Both the position numbers and the translations under genes were made by a program. From Bacteroidota bacterium (lineage in GTDB: Bacteria > Bacteroidota > Bacteroidia > Bacteroidales > Tenuifilaceae): a stretch of DNA of 32,794 bases. Where the stretch lies: contig JAEXVC010000082.1 in the NCBI GenBank assembly GCA_023406715.1, positions 1-32,794 of the forward strand. Direction: 5' to 3'. Positions within the stretch are counted from its first letter, which is position 1. Every line of letters begins with the position of its first letter. Below are positions 24,096-31,574 of the stretch, piece by piece. Under the pieces are notes generated by a model. It was not told where the DNA came from, did not search any database, and saw only the letters and a list, made by a program, of their open reading frames with translations.

Positions 24096-24103
24096 CAAAA
24101 CTA
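24096..24103 (-). promoter_or_regulatory. -7 promoter element of the C69 dipeptidase gene
   Basis: The minus strand reads TAGTTTTG, an exact TAnnTTTG match, 41 bases before the start codon. No good -33 TTG was seen at the expected distance. Confidence 0.4.
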
Positions 24104-24272
24104 ATAAGATTAATCAGGATAATATATTTCTTATTGGGTTTAGGTTAAATCCAAAAATGACAATTCAAATTAAATGCATCATTAACAGCAATTTGGCATC
24201 AATGAACAAAACATTAAAAAATTAAATTCTGTTAAAAAATCAAATTGCGTAACCAACGTATAAAAAGGTACG

Positions 24273-24299
24273 TATATTTGCAAACCGAACGGTCGGTTT
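24273..24299 (+). promoter_or_regulatory. tetR promoter -7 element and TetR operator 1
   Basis: TATATTTG (24273-24280) is a perfect -7 element. It is followed at 24282-24299 by a near-perfect 18-bp palindrome (AAACCGAACGGTCGGTTT, one mismatched pair near the centre) covering the expected start of transcription, and ending three bases before the repressor's ATG. This is a classical arrangement for autorepression. The direct repeat ACGTAT (24256-24261 and 24270-24275) lies just upstream. Confidence 0.75.
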
Positions 24300-24302
24300 T
24301 TG

Positions 24303-24914
24303 ATGTCAAAATCAATAAAAATGAAAGAAACAAAAGACATAATCCTGCACACTGCTTATAGTATGTTCCTGAACAACAACTACGAGGCAGTTACAATTAA
24401 CAGCATAATAAAAGCGGCAGGTATTACTAAAGGGGGAATTTACCATTACTACGCCAGTAAAGAGGAACTTTTTAAGGCAGTTGTAGATAATTTTTTAATT
24501 GAAAACAGAACATCAATACACATTGAATACTCAAGTCTTAAAGAGTTTATTGATAATAGTATTAACAAAGCAAAGGAAAAAATTCACCTTAAATCTAATA
24601 ACAGCGAGATAGACCTAAGCTCTCCCGCTCAACACATATCACTGTTTATGGCTGCTTTCAAATACTACCCAAATTTTTCGGAAATTGGACGCAAATTCTA
24701 CAATGAGGAACAAAGTATTTGGGTCGATGCAATTGAACTAGCCAAAAAGAATGGAGAGGTTTCAAGTAAGGTTAACTCTGAAATAATGGCTATGAACTTT
24801 ATGGCCATTGGAACAAGTATCGTAACAAACACAATGCTAGGAGGCTCAATTGATTATGCCTTAGAAATGCACTCTAAGCAACTACTTGAACTATACCAAA
24901 GCATTAAAGTTTAA
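24303..24914 (+). CDS. TetR/AcrR family repressor of the efflux operon
   Basis: This 203-residue protein starts at ATG 24303 (a TTG just upstream and an ATG at 24321 are alternatives). The TetR helix-turn-helix covers about residues 8-58, with the recognition helix inside ITKGGIYHYYASKEELFKAVVDNF. The remainder is an all-helical ligand and dimerisation domain with no close match that I recognise. It lies directly upstream of the tolC-adaptor-pump genes in the same direction. Palindromes of the same sequence precede both tetR and tolC. The likely job is to repress itself and the pump until an inducer binds; the inducer is unknown. Confidence 0.88.
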   Translation: MSKSIKMKETKDIILHTAYSMFLNNNYEAVTINSIIKAAGITKGGIYHYYASKEELFKAVVDNFLIENRTSIHIEYSSLKEFIDNSINKAKEKIHLKSNNSEIDLSSPAQHISLFMAAFKYYPNFSEIGRKFYNEEQSIWVDAIELAKKNGEVSSKVNSEIMAMNFMAIGTSIVTNTMLGGSIDYALEMHSKQLLELYQSIKV

Positions 24915-24917
24915 AAC

Positions 24918-24941
24918 TTAAAAAGGCATTGGCCTTTTTTT
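24918..24941 (+). terminator. Intrinsic terminator after tetR
   Basis: AAAAAGGC pairs with GCCTTTTT across the loop ATTG and is followed by further T bases. It separates the repressor transcript from the efflux operon, so the latter needs its own promoter. Confidence 0.75.
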
Positions 24942-24956
24942 AAAGCACAACAACAT

Positions 24957-24970
24957 ACCGACTGGTCGGT
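24957..24970 (+). promoter_or_regulatory. TetR operator 2, before the efflux operon
   Basis: ACCGACTGGTCGGT is a palindrome (arms ACCGAC/GTCGGT) that differs from the core of operator 1, ACCGAACGGTCGGT, at two positions. It lies 35 bases before the tolC start codon and just after the tetR terminator. No TAnnTTTG element is visible here, so the promoter of the operon is either non-consensus or overlaps this site. Confidence 0.75.
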
Positions 24971-25005
24971 TTTTAAATAAAGTAAAAACAAAACAATTTA
25001 ATTAT

Positions 25006-26406
25006 ATGAGAATAAAAGTTTTAAGTTTTTTTTCAGTTTTAGGACTTACACTGCTTTGTGTTGATGCAAGCGGGCAAATATCACTTACGAGTCTTGTTGA
25101 TTATGCCCTTGAGCATAGCAGGGACATTAAAAAATCGGAACTTCAGCGCAAAGAGGCCGATTACATGCGCAAAGAGGCCATTGGATACGGGTTACCACAG
25201 GTAGAGGCATCGGCAAGCTACAGTAAAATGAAACTACCCGATATTGGAATATCCGATTCTGCATCTATCAAGATTGGAGGTATTCTGGATATGATTATTA
25301 ACGACGGTGTAAGCGCCGATGTTAGACAGGATATTAAGGACCAATTAACTGGAGTAATTAATCAACTTGGTAGCATTGATGCTATGTACACTGCCACCGC
25401 AGGAGTTCAGGTTACTCAACTTATTTATAGCCAATCGTACTGGGTTGGGCTAAAAACAAGCAAAAAGGCACAAGAACTATACTCAATTCTTAAGACAAAA
25501 AGCGAGGAAGATATTATTGCAGAGGTAGCATCAGGATATTATCAGGCTGGCTCTCTAATACTTCAACTGCAAACAGTTGATAAATCCATAAACAACCTTA
25601 AAGAGATTCACCGAATTGCAGAACTAAGCTATAAAAACGATTTTATTAAGGAGAGCCAGGTTAACCGCTTAAAGGTTTCCATCGCAAACCTTGAGGTTAC
25701 ACGTCAAACTATACAAAATGGAGTAAACATTCAACTCAACTATCTAAAGGCGTTAGCAGGAATGCCTAGCGATAGTTTAATTGCTATTGACACTCTAAGT
25801 TTAGTAACCGATTTTATTCGCAACAATAACACCAGTAATTTTACTGCAGAGAACGTTCCTGCCTACCAAGCGCTGCTTAAGCAGAACGAAATTTACGGAC
25901 AACAAGTAAAGTTATCGAAGGCTAAGTTCTACCCCACCATCGCAGCCTTCGGAAAGTTAAGCTACTCATCGTACAACACCGAGGCAAAAATTAACGATTG
26001 GAGCAACTCAACCACATTTGGGTTAAGCCTTACTATGCCAATATTTAGTTCGGGTGTTAACTACCATAAAGTTAAGCAGGCTCAAATCAAACAGCTTCAG
26101 CTGAAGGAGGATATTCTGAAAACTAAAGATTTACTTGAGGTAAGCTACAACAATGCATTCTTGGAATATCAAACATCGCAAAGCATGCTAGCACCTCAAC
26201 AAGAAAATAAAGAATTGGCTCTAAAAGTTTACAACCAAACGGCATCGCTATACAAGGAAGGCATGGCATCGCTTGCCGATTTGCTAAACGTTAACTCCGA
26301 GTTTCTGCAAGCCGACAACTCTTACAACCAACAAATACTAAAGTGCAAAACAGCAGAGATCAAAATGCTTCAAGCATCGGGCAATCTAAAATCGATGCTT
26401 AAATAA
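25006..26406 (+). CDS. TolC family outer-membrane efflux protein
   Basis: This 466-residue protein has a signal peptide (MRIKVLSFFSVLGLTLLCVDASGQ) and the repeated helical-barrel plan of outer-membrane efflux proteins, with two long helical halves. SLTSLVDYALEHSRDIKKSE at the start and SLYKEGMASLADLLNVNSEFLQADNSY near the end are the typical tandem motifs. It forms the trimeric exit duct for the adaptor and pump encoded next. It is the first gene of the operon, preceded by the second TetR operator. The adaptor gene begins 31 bases after its stop codon. Confidence 0.92.
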   Translation: MRIKVLSFFSVLGLTLLCVDASGQISLTSLVDYALEHSRDIKKSELQRKEADYMRKEAIGYGLPQVEASASYSKMKLPDIGISDSASIKIGGILDMIINDGVSADVRQDIKDQLTGVINQLGSIDAMYTATAGVQVTQLIYSQSYWVGLKTSKKAQELYSILKTKSEEDIIAEVASGYYQAGSLILQLQTVDKSINNLKEIHRIAELSYKNDFIKESQVNRLKVSIANLEVTRQTIQNGVNIQLNYLKALAGMPSDSLIAIDTLSLVTDFIRNNNTSNFTAENVPAYQALLKQNEIYGQQVKLSKAKFYPTIAAFGKLSYSSYNTEAKINDWSNSTTFGLSLTMPIFSSGVNYHKVKQAQIKQLQLKEDILKTKDLLEVSYNNAFLEYQTSQSMLAPQQENKELALKVYNQTASLYKEGMASLADLLNVNSEFLQADNSYNQQILKCKTAEIKMLQASGNLKSMLK

Positions 26407-26437
26407 CCCAATTTCAGAAATCATAAAGAATAAAAAT

Positions 26438-27505
26438 ATGACAATCAAAAAAACACACGTATTCGCATTTACAGCGGTAATTATTGTTGCAGTTTTAATT
26501 GTATGGAAACTAGCCGACAACAAAAAAGAATTCCAAAACAATATTGCATACGCTCAACGCAAAGTTGAGAGTATTCCTGTTGCAGTTGAACCTGTTATAA
26601 AGGGAATCTTATCGGAAAAAGTTGTTGCAACAGGCACACTTGAAGCATCGGATGTACTAACTGTAGTATCGGAAACTCAAGGCAAAATCATCAAAATATA
26701 TAAGGAGAAAGGCGACAGGGTTTCATCGGGCGATATAATTGCCAAGGTTGACGACGAGGTTATTGCCGCAAACGTTCTTACCGCTGAAGCCAACTATGCA
26801 CAATTTGAGAAAGATGTTGAGAGGTTGACTCGTCTTTCGGAAGAAAACGCTGTAACAAAGCGCGACCTAGAACAAGCAAACATTGGCCTAAAAAAGGCTA
26901 AGGCCGACCTTATTACTGCTAAAAAAGCGCTAAGTAACACAAGCATCAAAACACCAATTGCTGGCTACATCAACAACGATTTTATAACTGAAGGGCAACT
27001 TGTAGGTGGAGGCACTCAAATCTGCGAGGTTGTAAACAACAACAAACTTAAGTTGAACATCAAAATAACCGAACAGGAGGTTTACAAGATATCACTTGGA
27101 CAGGCTGTTGAAGTAAACCTAAGCGTTTTCCCAGGACAGAAATTTACTGGAAAAATTACTGCAATAGCTGAAAAAGCTGATGCTGCCATGAAGTTTAATG
27201 TTGAAATAACCCTCAATAATGATGCAACACATCTGAAAAGTGGATTATATGCTGAAGCCACTCTACCAGTTAAAAACAGCGAAACCCTTTTGATAAACAA
27301 AGCTGGCATTGTTGGAAGTATGCTTAACCCAGTTGTGTTTGTAGTTGAGAATGGAAAGGCTGTTAAGCGTCAACTTGTAACTGGGCAGAGCAGCAACAAC
27401 CAAATCTCAGTGATAAGCGGTTTAACCGAAGGTGAAAAGGTTATTATTAGCGGACAATTGAACCTGAAGGATGGCGATGATGTAAAAATCATTGAGAAAA
27501 AGTAA
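26438..27505 (+). CDS. RND efflux periplasmic adaptor (membrane fusion protein)
   Basis: This 355-residue protein has an N-terminal membrane anchor (HVFAFTAVIIVAVLIVWKLA) and then the adaptor domain order. A lipoyl half-motif (SETQGKIIKIYKEKGDRVSSGDIIAKVDD) is followed by a short helical hairpin (QFEKDVERLTRLSEENAVTKRDLEQA), the second lipoyl half (IKTPIAGYINNDFITEGQLV), a beta-barrel and a membrane-proximal domain ending in GQLNLKDGDDVKI. It links the pump to the outer-membrane duct. The hairpin is short, as in many Bacteroidetes adaptors. Gaps of 31 bases on both sides support a single operon. Confidence 0.93.
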   Translation: MTIKKTHVFAFTAVIIVAVLIVWKLADNKKEFQNNIAYAQRKVESIPVAVEPVIKGILSEKVVATGTLEASDVLTVVSETQGKIIKIYKEKGDRVSSGDIIAKVDDEVIAANVLTAEANYAQFEKDVERLTRLSEENAVTKRDLEQANIGLKKAKADLITAKKALSNTSIKTPIAGYINNDFITEGQLVGGGTQICEVVNNNKLKLNIKITEQEVYKISLGQAVEVNLSVFPGQKFTGKITAIAEKADAAMKFNVEITLNNDATHLKSGLYAEATLPVKNSETLLINKAGIVGSMLNPVVFVVENGKAVKRQLVTGQSSNNQISVISGLTEGEKVIISGQLNLKDGDDVKIIEKK

Positions 27506-27536
27506 TGCATTTGTCAAGAAAGTAAACTGAGATAAA

Positions 27537-30500
27537 ATGAAACTAACAGAGATATCAATAAAACGCACAACAATTCCTGTTGTACTATTTATTATCCTTG
27601 CTCTTGGTGGTATATACAGTTACACCCTGCTGAACAAGGAGCTAATGCCCTCAATGGATATTCCTATAAATGCTGTAATGACCGTTTACCCTGGCGCAGC
27701 TCCATCGGAAGTAGAAACCGCTCTAACAGAAAAAATTGAAGAGGCTGTTTCGTCGCTTGAAGGAATTGATAAAATCAATGCTTACTCATTTGAGAGTATG
27801 TCCATTGTTGTCATTTACTTCAACGATGGAATTGATGTGGATTTATCGCTACAGGAATGCGAGCGTAAGGTTAATGCCATTAAGAATAATCTTCCGGCAA
27901 ATAGCAAAGACCCACAGTTCATGAAGTTCGACATGGGGATGCTTCCTGTTATGGATATTGCAGCAGAATCAAGTATACCAGAGAAAGAGTTCTACGACCT
28001 TATCGATCAAGACATCAAAACTAGAATTGCTCAGGTAAAGGGCGTTGCACAGGTTAACATTGTTGGTGGTAATCAGCGCGAAATAGAGATAAAAGCTAAT
28101 GCTCAAAAGTTGGAACAGTATGGCATATCGCTACTTCAACTTAAAACGATGATTGAGGCCGCAAACGTCGATTTTCCAACTGGAAAAATAAAGGATGACG
28201 AGAGTAAAACGATTATCCGTATTGCAGGTAAATTCGAAAACCTCGATGAGATTCGTAACCTAGTTATTGGAGCAACCCGTGAGGGCACCTCAATTAAGGT
28301 TAGCGATGTGGCAACAGTTGTGGATGGAACAAGAAAAGCAACTAAACTAGCCCGCATGAATGGTCAGCCTGCCATTGGTATAAGCATACTTAAGCAAACC
28401 GATGGTAACGCAGTGGAAATTAGCAAGGATGTTAAAGCAACGCTAGCTGATTTTGAAAAGCAGTACGCCGATAAAAATCTAAAATTCACAGTTGCAAACG
28501 ACTTATCTGAATTTACACAGGATGCCATTGATGGGGTTATGATTGACCTTGTATTTGCTATAATCTTGGTGTCGGTAACAATGCTATTATTCTTGCACAC
28601 CTTCCGTAACCTGGTATTTATTTTTGTATCAATTCCAACATCAATTGTATCTACATTCACCTTCTTTTGGCTATTCGGATTCTCACTAAACATCATGACA
28701 TTGCTTGCAATGTCCATTGTTGTAGGGGTTATTGTGGACGATGCCATTGTAGTACTCGAAAACACATACCGTCACCTTGAAATGGGTAAATCGCGATGGA
28801 AAGCATCAATTGAATCGGTTAAGGAGATTGGACTAACAGTAACATCAATTACGATTGTTCTTATTGCAGTGTTCTTGCCAATTGGTTTAACAACGGGAAT
28901 GACTGGACAAATTCTTCGCTCATTCTCCTTGGTTATTGTTATTTCAATTTTGATAAGTCTTTTGGTATCGTTCACCTTGGTTCCACTGCTAACATCACGC
29001 TTTGGGAAACTTAAAGAGTGGGATGAGAAACGCCCCTTTGATAAGTTCTTGCTTTGGTTCGAAAAATTGGTAACTGCATTTAAAGACTTTATCATGTCGG
29101 CTCTTAACTGGGCTCTAGGGCATAAACTAGCCACAATGATTGGGGCAACGATATTACTTTTTGGTTCGTTCTACCTAGTTGGTGGTGGTTTTATACAAAC
29201 CGAGATGATGGACCAAGGCGACCGTGGTGAGTTTATTATCACCATGGAACTGGATAGAACAGCAACCCTTGAGCAAACAAACAGTTTCTGCTTAGGAGTT
29301 GAGAAGAAAATGTTAGAGTTCTCTGAAATTGCGCACGTATACACCAAAGTTGGCTCTAAAGGTGGAAGTATGGCTATTGCCGAAACACCATATGGAGCTG
29401 AGTTTAGCGTTAAACTTGTTCCAAAAGGAGAGCGGGAGTTAAGCGCTAAGCTGTTTGGTAAAAAACTTCAAAACGAATTAACCGAAACCTTTGTTGGGCC
29501 TAAATTTAAAGTGACAGAAGTAAGTATGGTGGGAAGTACTTCTACCCCTATCGAAATTTACGTACGAAGCAATAACTTTGAGGAAGCCAAAGCCTATGGA
29601 CAAATTGTTGCCGATGAGCTTAGGAACATTCAAGGCACTGTGGATATTGAATCGTCAGTAGAAGCTGGCGACAGGGAGATTGTAGTTCGTTTCGACCGCG
29701 AAAAACTGGCCAAACTAGGACTTACCATTGGCGAAATTGGCCAACAGATGTACATTGCCTACGAAGGTAACCGCGATTTAAAGTATCGCGATGGAAGTAA
29801 CGAGTACGACCTATACATCTCGCTTGACGAATTCGACAGGAAAAGCAAAACCGACGTAGAGAACATTGCCTTTAGCAACCGTTCAGGGCAAACAATAAAA
29901 CTATCGCAAGTAGCAACAATCAGCGAAGGCGAAAGCCCTTCAACGCTTACACGATACAATAAGTTGCCCTCCGTTAAAATCACAGGAAACACTATTGGAA
30001 AAACTATTGGAACTGTTGGTACAGAAATCCAAGAGCGACTTGCAAAAACGGACAAACCTGCAGGTGTTGATGTGATTTATGCGGGAAGCATGGAACAACA
30101 AAGCAAATCGTTTGCAAGTATGGGTATTGCGCTACTTGCATCAATAATATTTATGTACCTTATTATGGTTGCGCTTTACGATAGTTATGTCTATCCATTG
30201 GTAGTAATGCTATCGCTTCCACTTTCAATAATTGGTGCACTTCTAGCATTGGCATTAGCAGGAAATTCATTAAGTATTTTCTCAATCATGGGTGTCATAA
30301 TGCTTATGGGATTGGTTGCAAAAAATGCAATTCTCGTTGTAGACTTTGCTAATAACCAACAAAAGGAAGGAAAGCACCCCATAAAAGCTATTGTAGAAGC
30401 AACATCAGTGCGTTTTAGACCAATCTTAATGACTAACCTTGCATTAATTGTTGGACTATTACCAATCGCCCTTGGTTCTGGTGCAGGTGCAGAGTGGAAA

Positions 30501-30668
30501 AATGGTTTAGGCTGGGTACTTATTGGGGGATTAACTAGTTCAATGTTCCTTTCAATGATTATTGTTCCTGTACTATATATCCTGCTCGATAAACTTGTAA
30601 AAAAAACACCAAAGGATAGCACACACTCAGAACTGGTTAACGCGAATGTGCTTATCTCTGAAAACTAA
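27537..30668 (+). CDS. RND efflux transporter permease (AcrB-like)
   Basis: This 1043-residue protein has the twelve-span RND plan with two large periplasmic loops. The proton-relay residues are present: Asp401 and Asp402 in VGVIVDDAIVVLENTYRH, and Lys929 in GLVAKNAILVVDFAN. This places it in the HAE1 group, which exports hydrophobic and amphipathic compounds; the acidic residues typical of heavy-metal exporters were not evident. The start ISIKRTTIPVVLFIILALGG is typical. It is driven by the proton gradient and works with the preceding adaptor and TolC proteins. The exported substrate is unknown; control by the adjacent TetR protein is suggested by the shared operators. Confidence 0.96.
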   Translation: MKLTEISIKRTTIPVVLFIILALGGIYSYTLLNKELMPSMDIPINAVMTVYPGAAPSEVETALTEKIEEAVSSLEGIDKINAYSFESMSIVVIYFNDGIDVDLSLQECERKVNAIKNNLPANSKDPQFMKFDMGMLPVMDIAAESSIPEKEFYDLIDQDIKTRIAQVKGVAQVNIVGGNQREIEIKANAQKLEQYGISLLQLKTMIEAANVDFPTGKIKDDESKTIIRIAGKFENLDEIRNLVIGATREGTSIKVSDVATVVDGTRKATKLARMNGQPAIGISILKQTDGNAVEISKDVKATLADFEKQYADKNLKFTVANDLSEFTQDAIDGVMIDLVFAIILVSVTMLLFLHTFRNLVFIFVSIPTSIVSTFTFFWLFGFSLNIMTLLAMSIVVGVIVDDAIVVLENTYRHLEMGKSRWKASIESVKEIGLTVTSITIVLIAVFLPIGLTTGMTGQILRSFSLVIVISILISLLVSFTLVPLLTSRFGKLKEWDEKRPFDKFLLWFEKLVTAFKDFIMSALNWALGHKLATMIGATILLFGSFYLVGGGFIQTEMMDQGDRGEFIITMELDRTATLEQTNSFCLGVEKKMLEFSEIAHVYTKVGSKGGSMAIAETPYGAEFSVKLVPKGERELSAKLFGKKLQNELTETFVGPKFKVTEVSMVGSTSTPIEIYVRSNNFEEAKAYGQIVADELRNIQGTVDIESSVEAGDREIVVRFDREKLAKLGLTIGEIGQQMYIAYEGNRDLKYRDGSNEYDLYISLDEFDRKSKTDVENIAFSNRSGQTIKLSQVATISEGESPSTLTRYNKLPSVKITGNTIGKTIGTVGTEIQERLAKTDKPAGVDVIYAGSMEQQSKSFASMGIALLASIIFMYLIMVALYDSYVYPLVVMLSLPLSIIGALLALALAGNSLSIFSIMGVIMLMGLVAKNAILVVDFANNQQKEGKHPIKAIVEATSVRFRPILMTNLALIVGLLPIALGSGAGAEWKNGLGWVLIGGLTSSMFLSMIIVPVLYILLDKLVKKTPKDSTHSELVNANVLISEN

Positions 30669-30716
30669 ACACTTCATAAAGTGATTATTCATAAAAAGGC
30701 AACCTTACTAAATGAA

Positions 30717-30745
30717 CAATGTCAGGGTTTGAAACCCTGGCATTG
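30717..30745. repeat. Palindromic intergenic repeat, second member
   Basis: CAATGTCAGGGTTT and AAACCCTGGCATTG pair over all 14 positions (one G-T) around a single central G. The core TGTCAGrGTTT..AAACyCTGrCA matches the perfect palindrome at 22396-22429. It lies between the RND pump and the kinase-like gene on the plus strand, without a proper U-run, so a repeat-family origin is favoured over a simple terminator. Confidence 0.75.
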
Positions 30746-30765
30746 TTTGGAATCCTTTTAAAAGA

Positions 30766-31512
30766 ATGAAAAAAGAAATCTACATTAACCCTGCATTCAA
30801 ACACCTATCCGCTGCTATAAATAGTATCTCGGAAAACTTTGGAAACAAAGGAGAACTAACACACACTGGCCGAAACCAAGTTAGGGTAATAGATGTAAAT
30901 GGTTTTAAAATGGTGGCTAAATACTTTAAAAGGATAACTTTAGCCAACAGGTATATATACGCTACTATTCGGAAATCAAAAGCACAACGGTCGTTTGAGA
31001 ACTCTGTTTATCTTTTAAGCAGAGGGATAAGCACCCCCGAACCAATTGCGTACATTAATTTATACAAGTTGGGAATGCTTTACAAGTGTTACTACATTAG
31101 CGTTTACACAGATTTTAAACCTCTTACCGATATTTTTGAACAAACAATACCCGATTCGGAAGACGCGCTAAAAGCATTCGCCAAATTCACCTTCAAACTA
31201 CACCGCTCAGGTATTGCGCACAACGATTATACTGTTAACAACATTCTGTATACCCAAGAGAATGGCAAATACAAATTCTCGCTAATCGACAATAATAGGA
31301 TGACTTTCCGAAAATATTCCTACACAAGAGGTATAAAAGATTTAGAGAGACTAAAAATACCTGTGGATAAAATGGGAATAATTGCGGCAGAGTATGCTAA
31401 AGAGGCAAATACAAGCGATATAAGAACCCTTAACGCTATGCTTTTTTTTAGAATTAGGTATTTGTTTAAAGGTCGGCTAAAGGGGTGGATTAAGTCAATA
31501 TTATCTCTTTAG
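30766..31512 (+). CDS. Lipopolysaccharide-kinase-like protein (InaA/WaaP family)
   Basis: This 248-residue protein has a small protein-kinase-like fold. VAKYFKR gives the ATP-binding lysine Lys52, and the catalytic loop HRSGIAHNDYTVNNILY holds His152-Asn153-Asp154 and the metal-binding Asn159. LIDNNRM holds the metal-binding Asp175 in place of DFG. This pattern fits the LPS core kinases (WaaP/InaA/RfaY group), which phosphorylate lipid A-core sugars at the inner face of the inner membrane. The C-terminus is basic (FKGRLKGWIKSILSL), as expected for a protein touching the membrane. It is 97 bases downstream of the pump gene, after the palindromic repeat, and ends at a bidirectional terminator. 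Confidence 0.82.
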   Translation: MKKEIYINPAFKHLSAAINSISENFGNKGELTHTGRNQVRVIDVNGFKMVAKYFKRITLANRYIYATIRKSKAQRSFENSVYLLSRGISTPEPIAYINLYKLGMLYKCYYISVYTDFKPLTDIFEQTIPDSEDALKAFAKFTFKLHRSGIAHNDYTVNNILYTQENGKYKFSLIDNNRMTFRKYSYTRGIKDLERLKIPVDKMGIIAAEYAKEANTSDIRTLNAMLFFRIRYLFKGRLKGWIKSILSL

Positions 31513-31519
31513 CAAAAGA

Positions 31520-31553
31520 AAAGAGCCTATAGCACAAGGGCTACAGGCTCTTT
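31520..31553. terminator. Bidirectional terminator between convergent genes
   Basis: AAAGAGCCTATAGC pairs with GCTACAGGCTCTTT (about 14 base pairs with one mismatched/wobble position) around a six-base loop. The minus-strand exit is followed by a T-rich stretch (CTCTTTTCTTTT) and the plus-strand exit by TTTCTGTATT. It sits between the stop codons of the kinase-like gene and the DUF5689 gene. Confidence 0.8.
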
Positions 31554-31574
31554 CTGTATTAATTTAATAATGTT

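Noticed and set aside
28364..29134. Long minus-strand frames inside the RND pump gene
   Set aside because: Shadow frames of a membrane protein gene; serine/threonine/isoleucine-rich translations with no family features.
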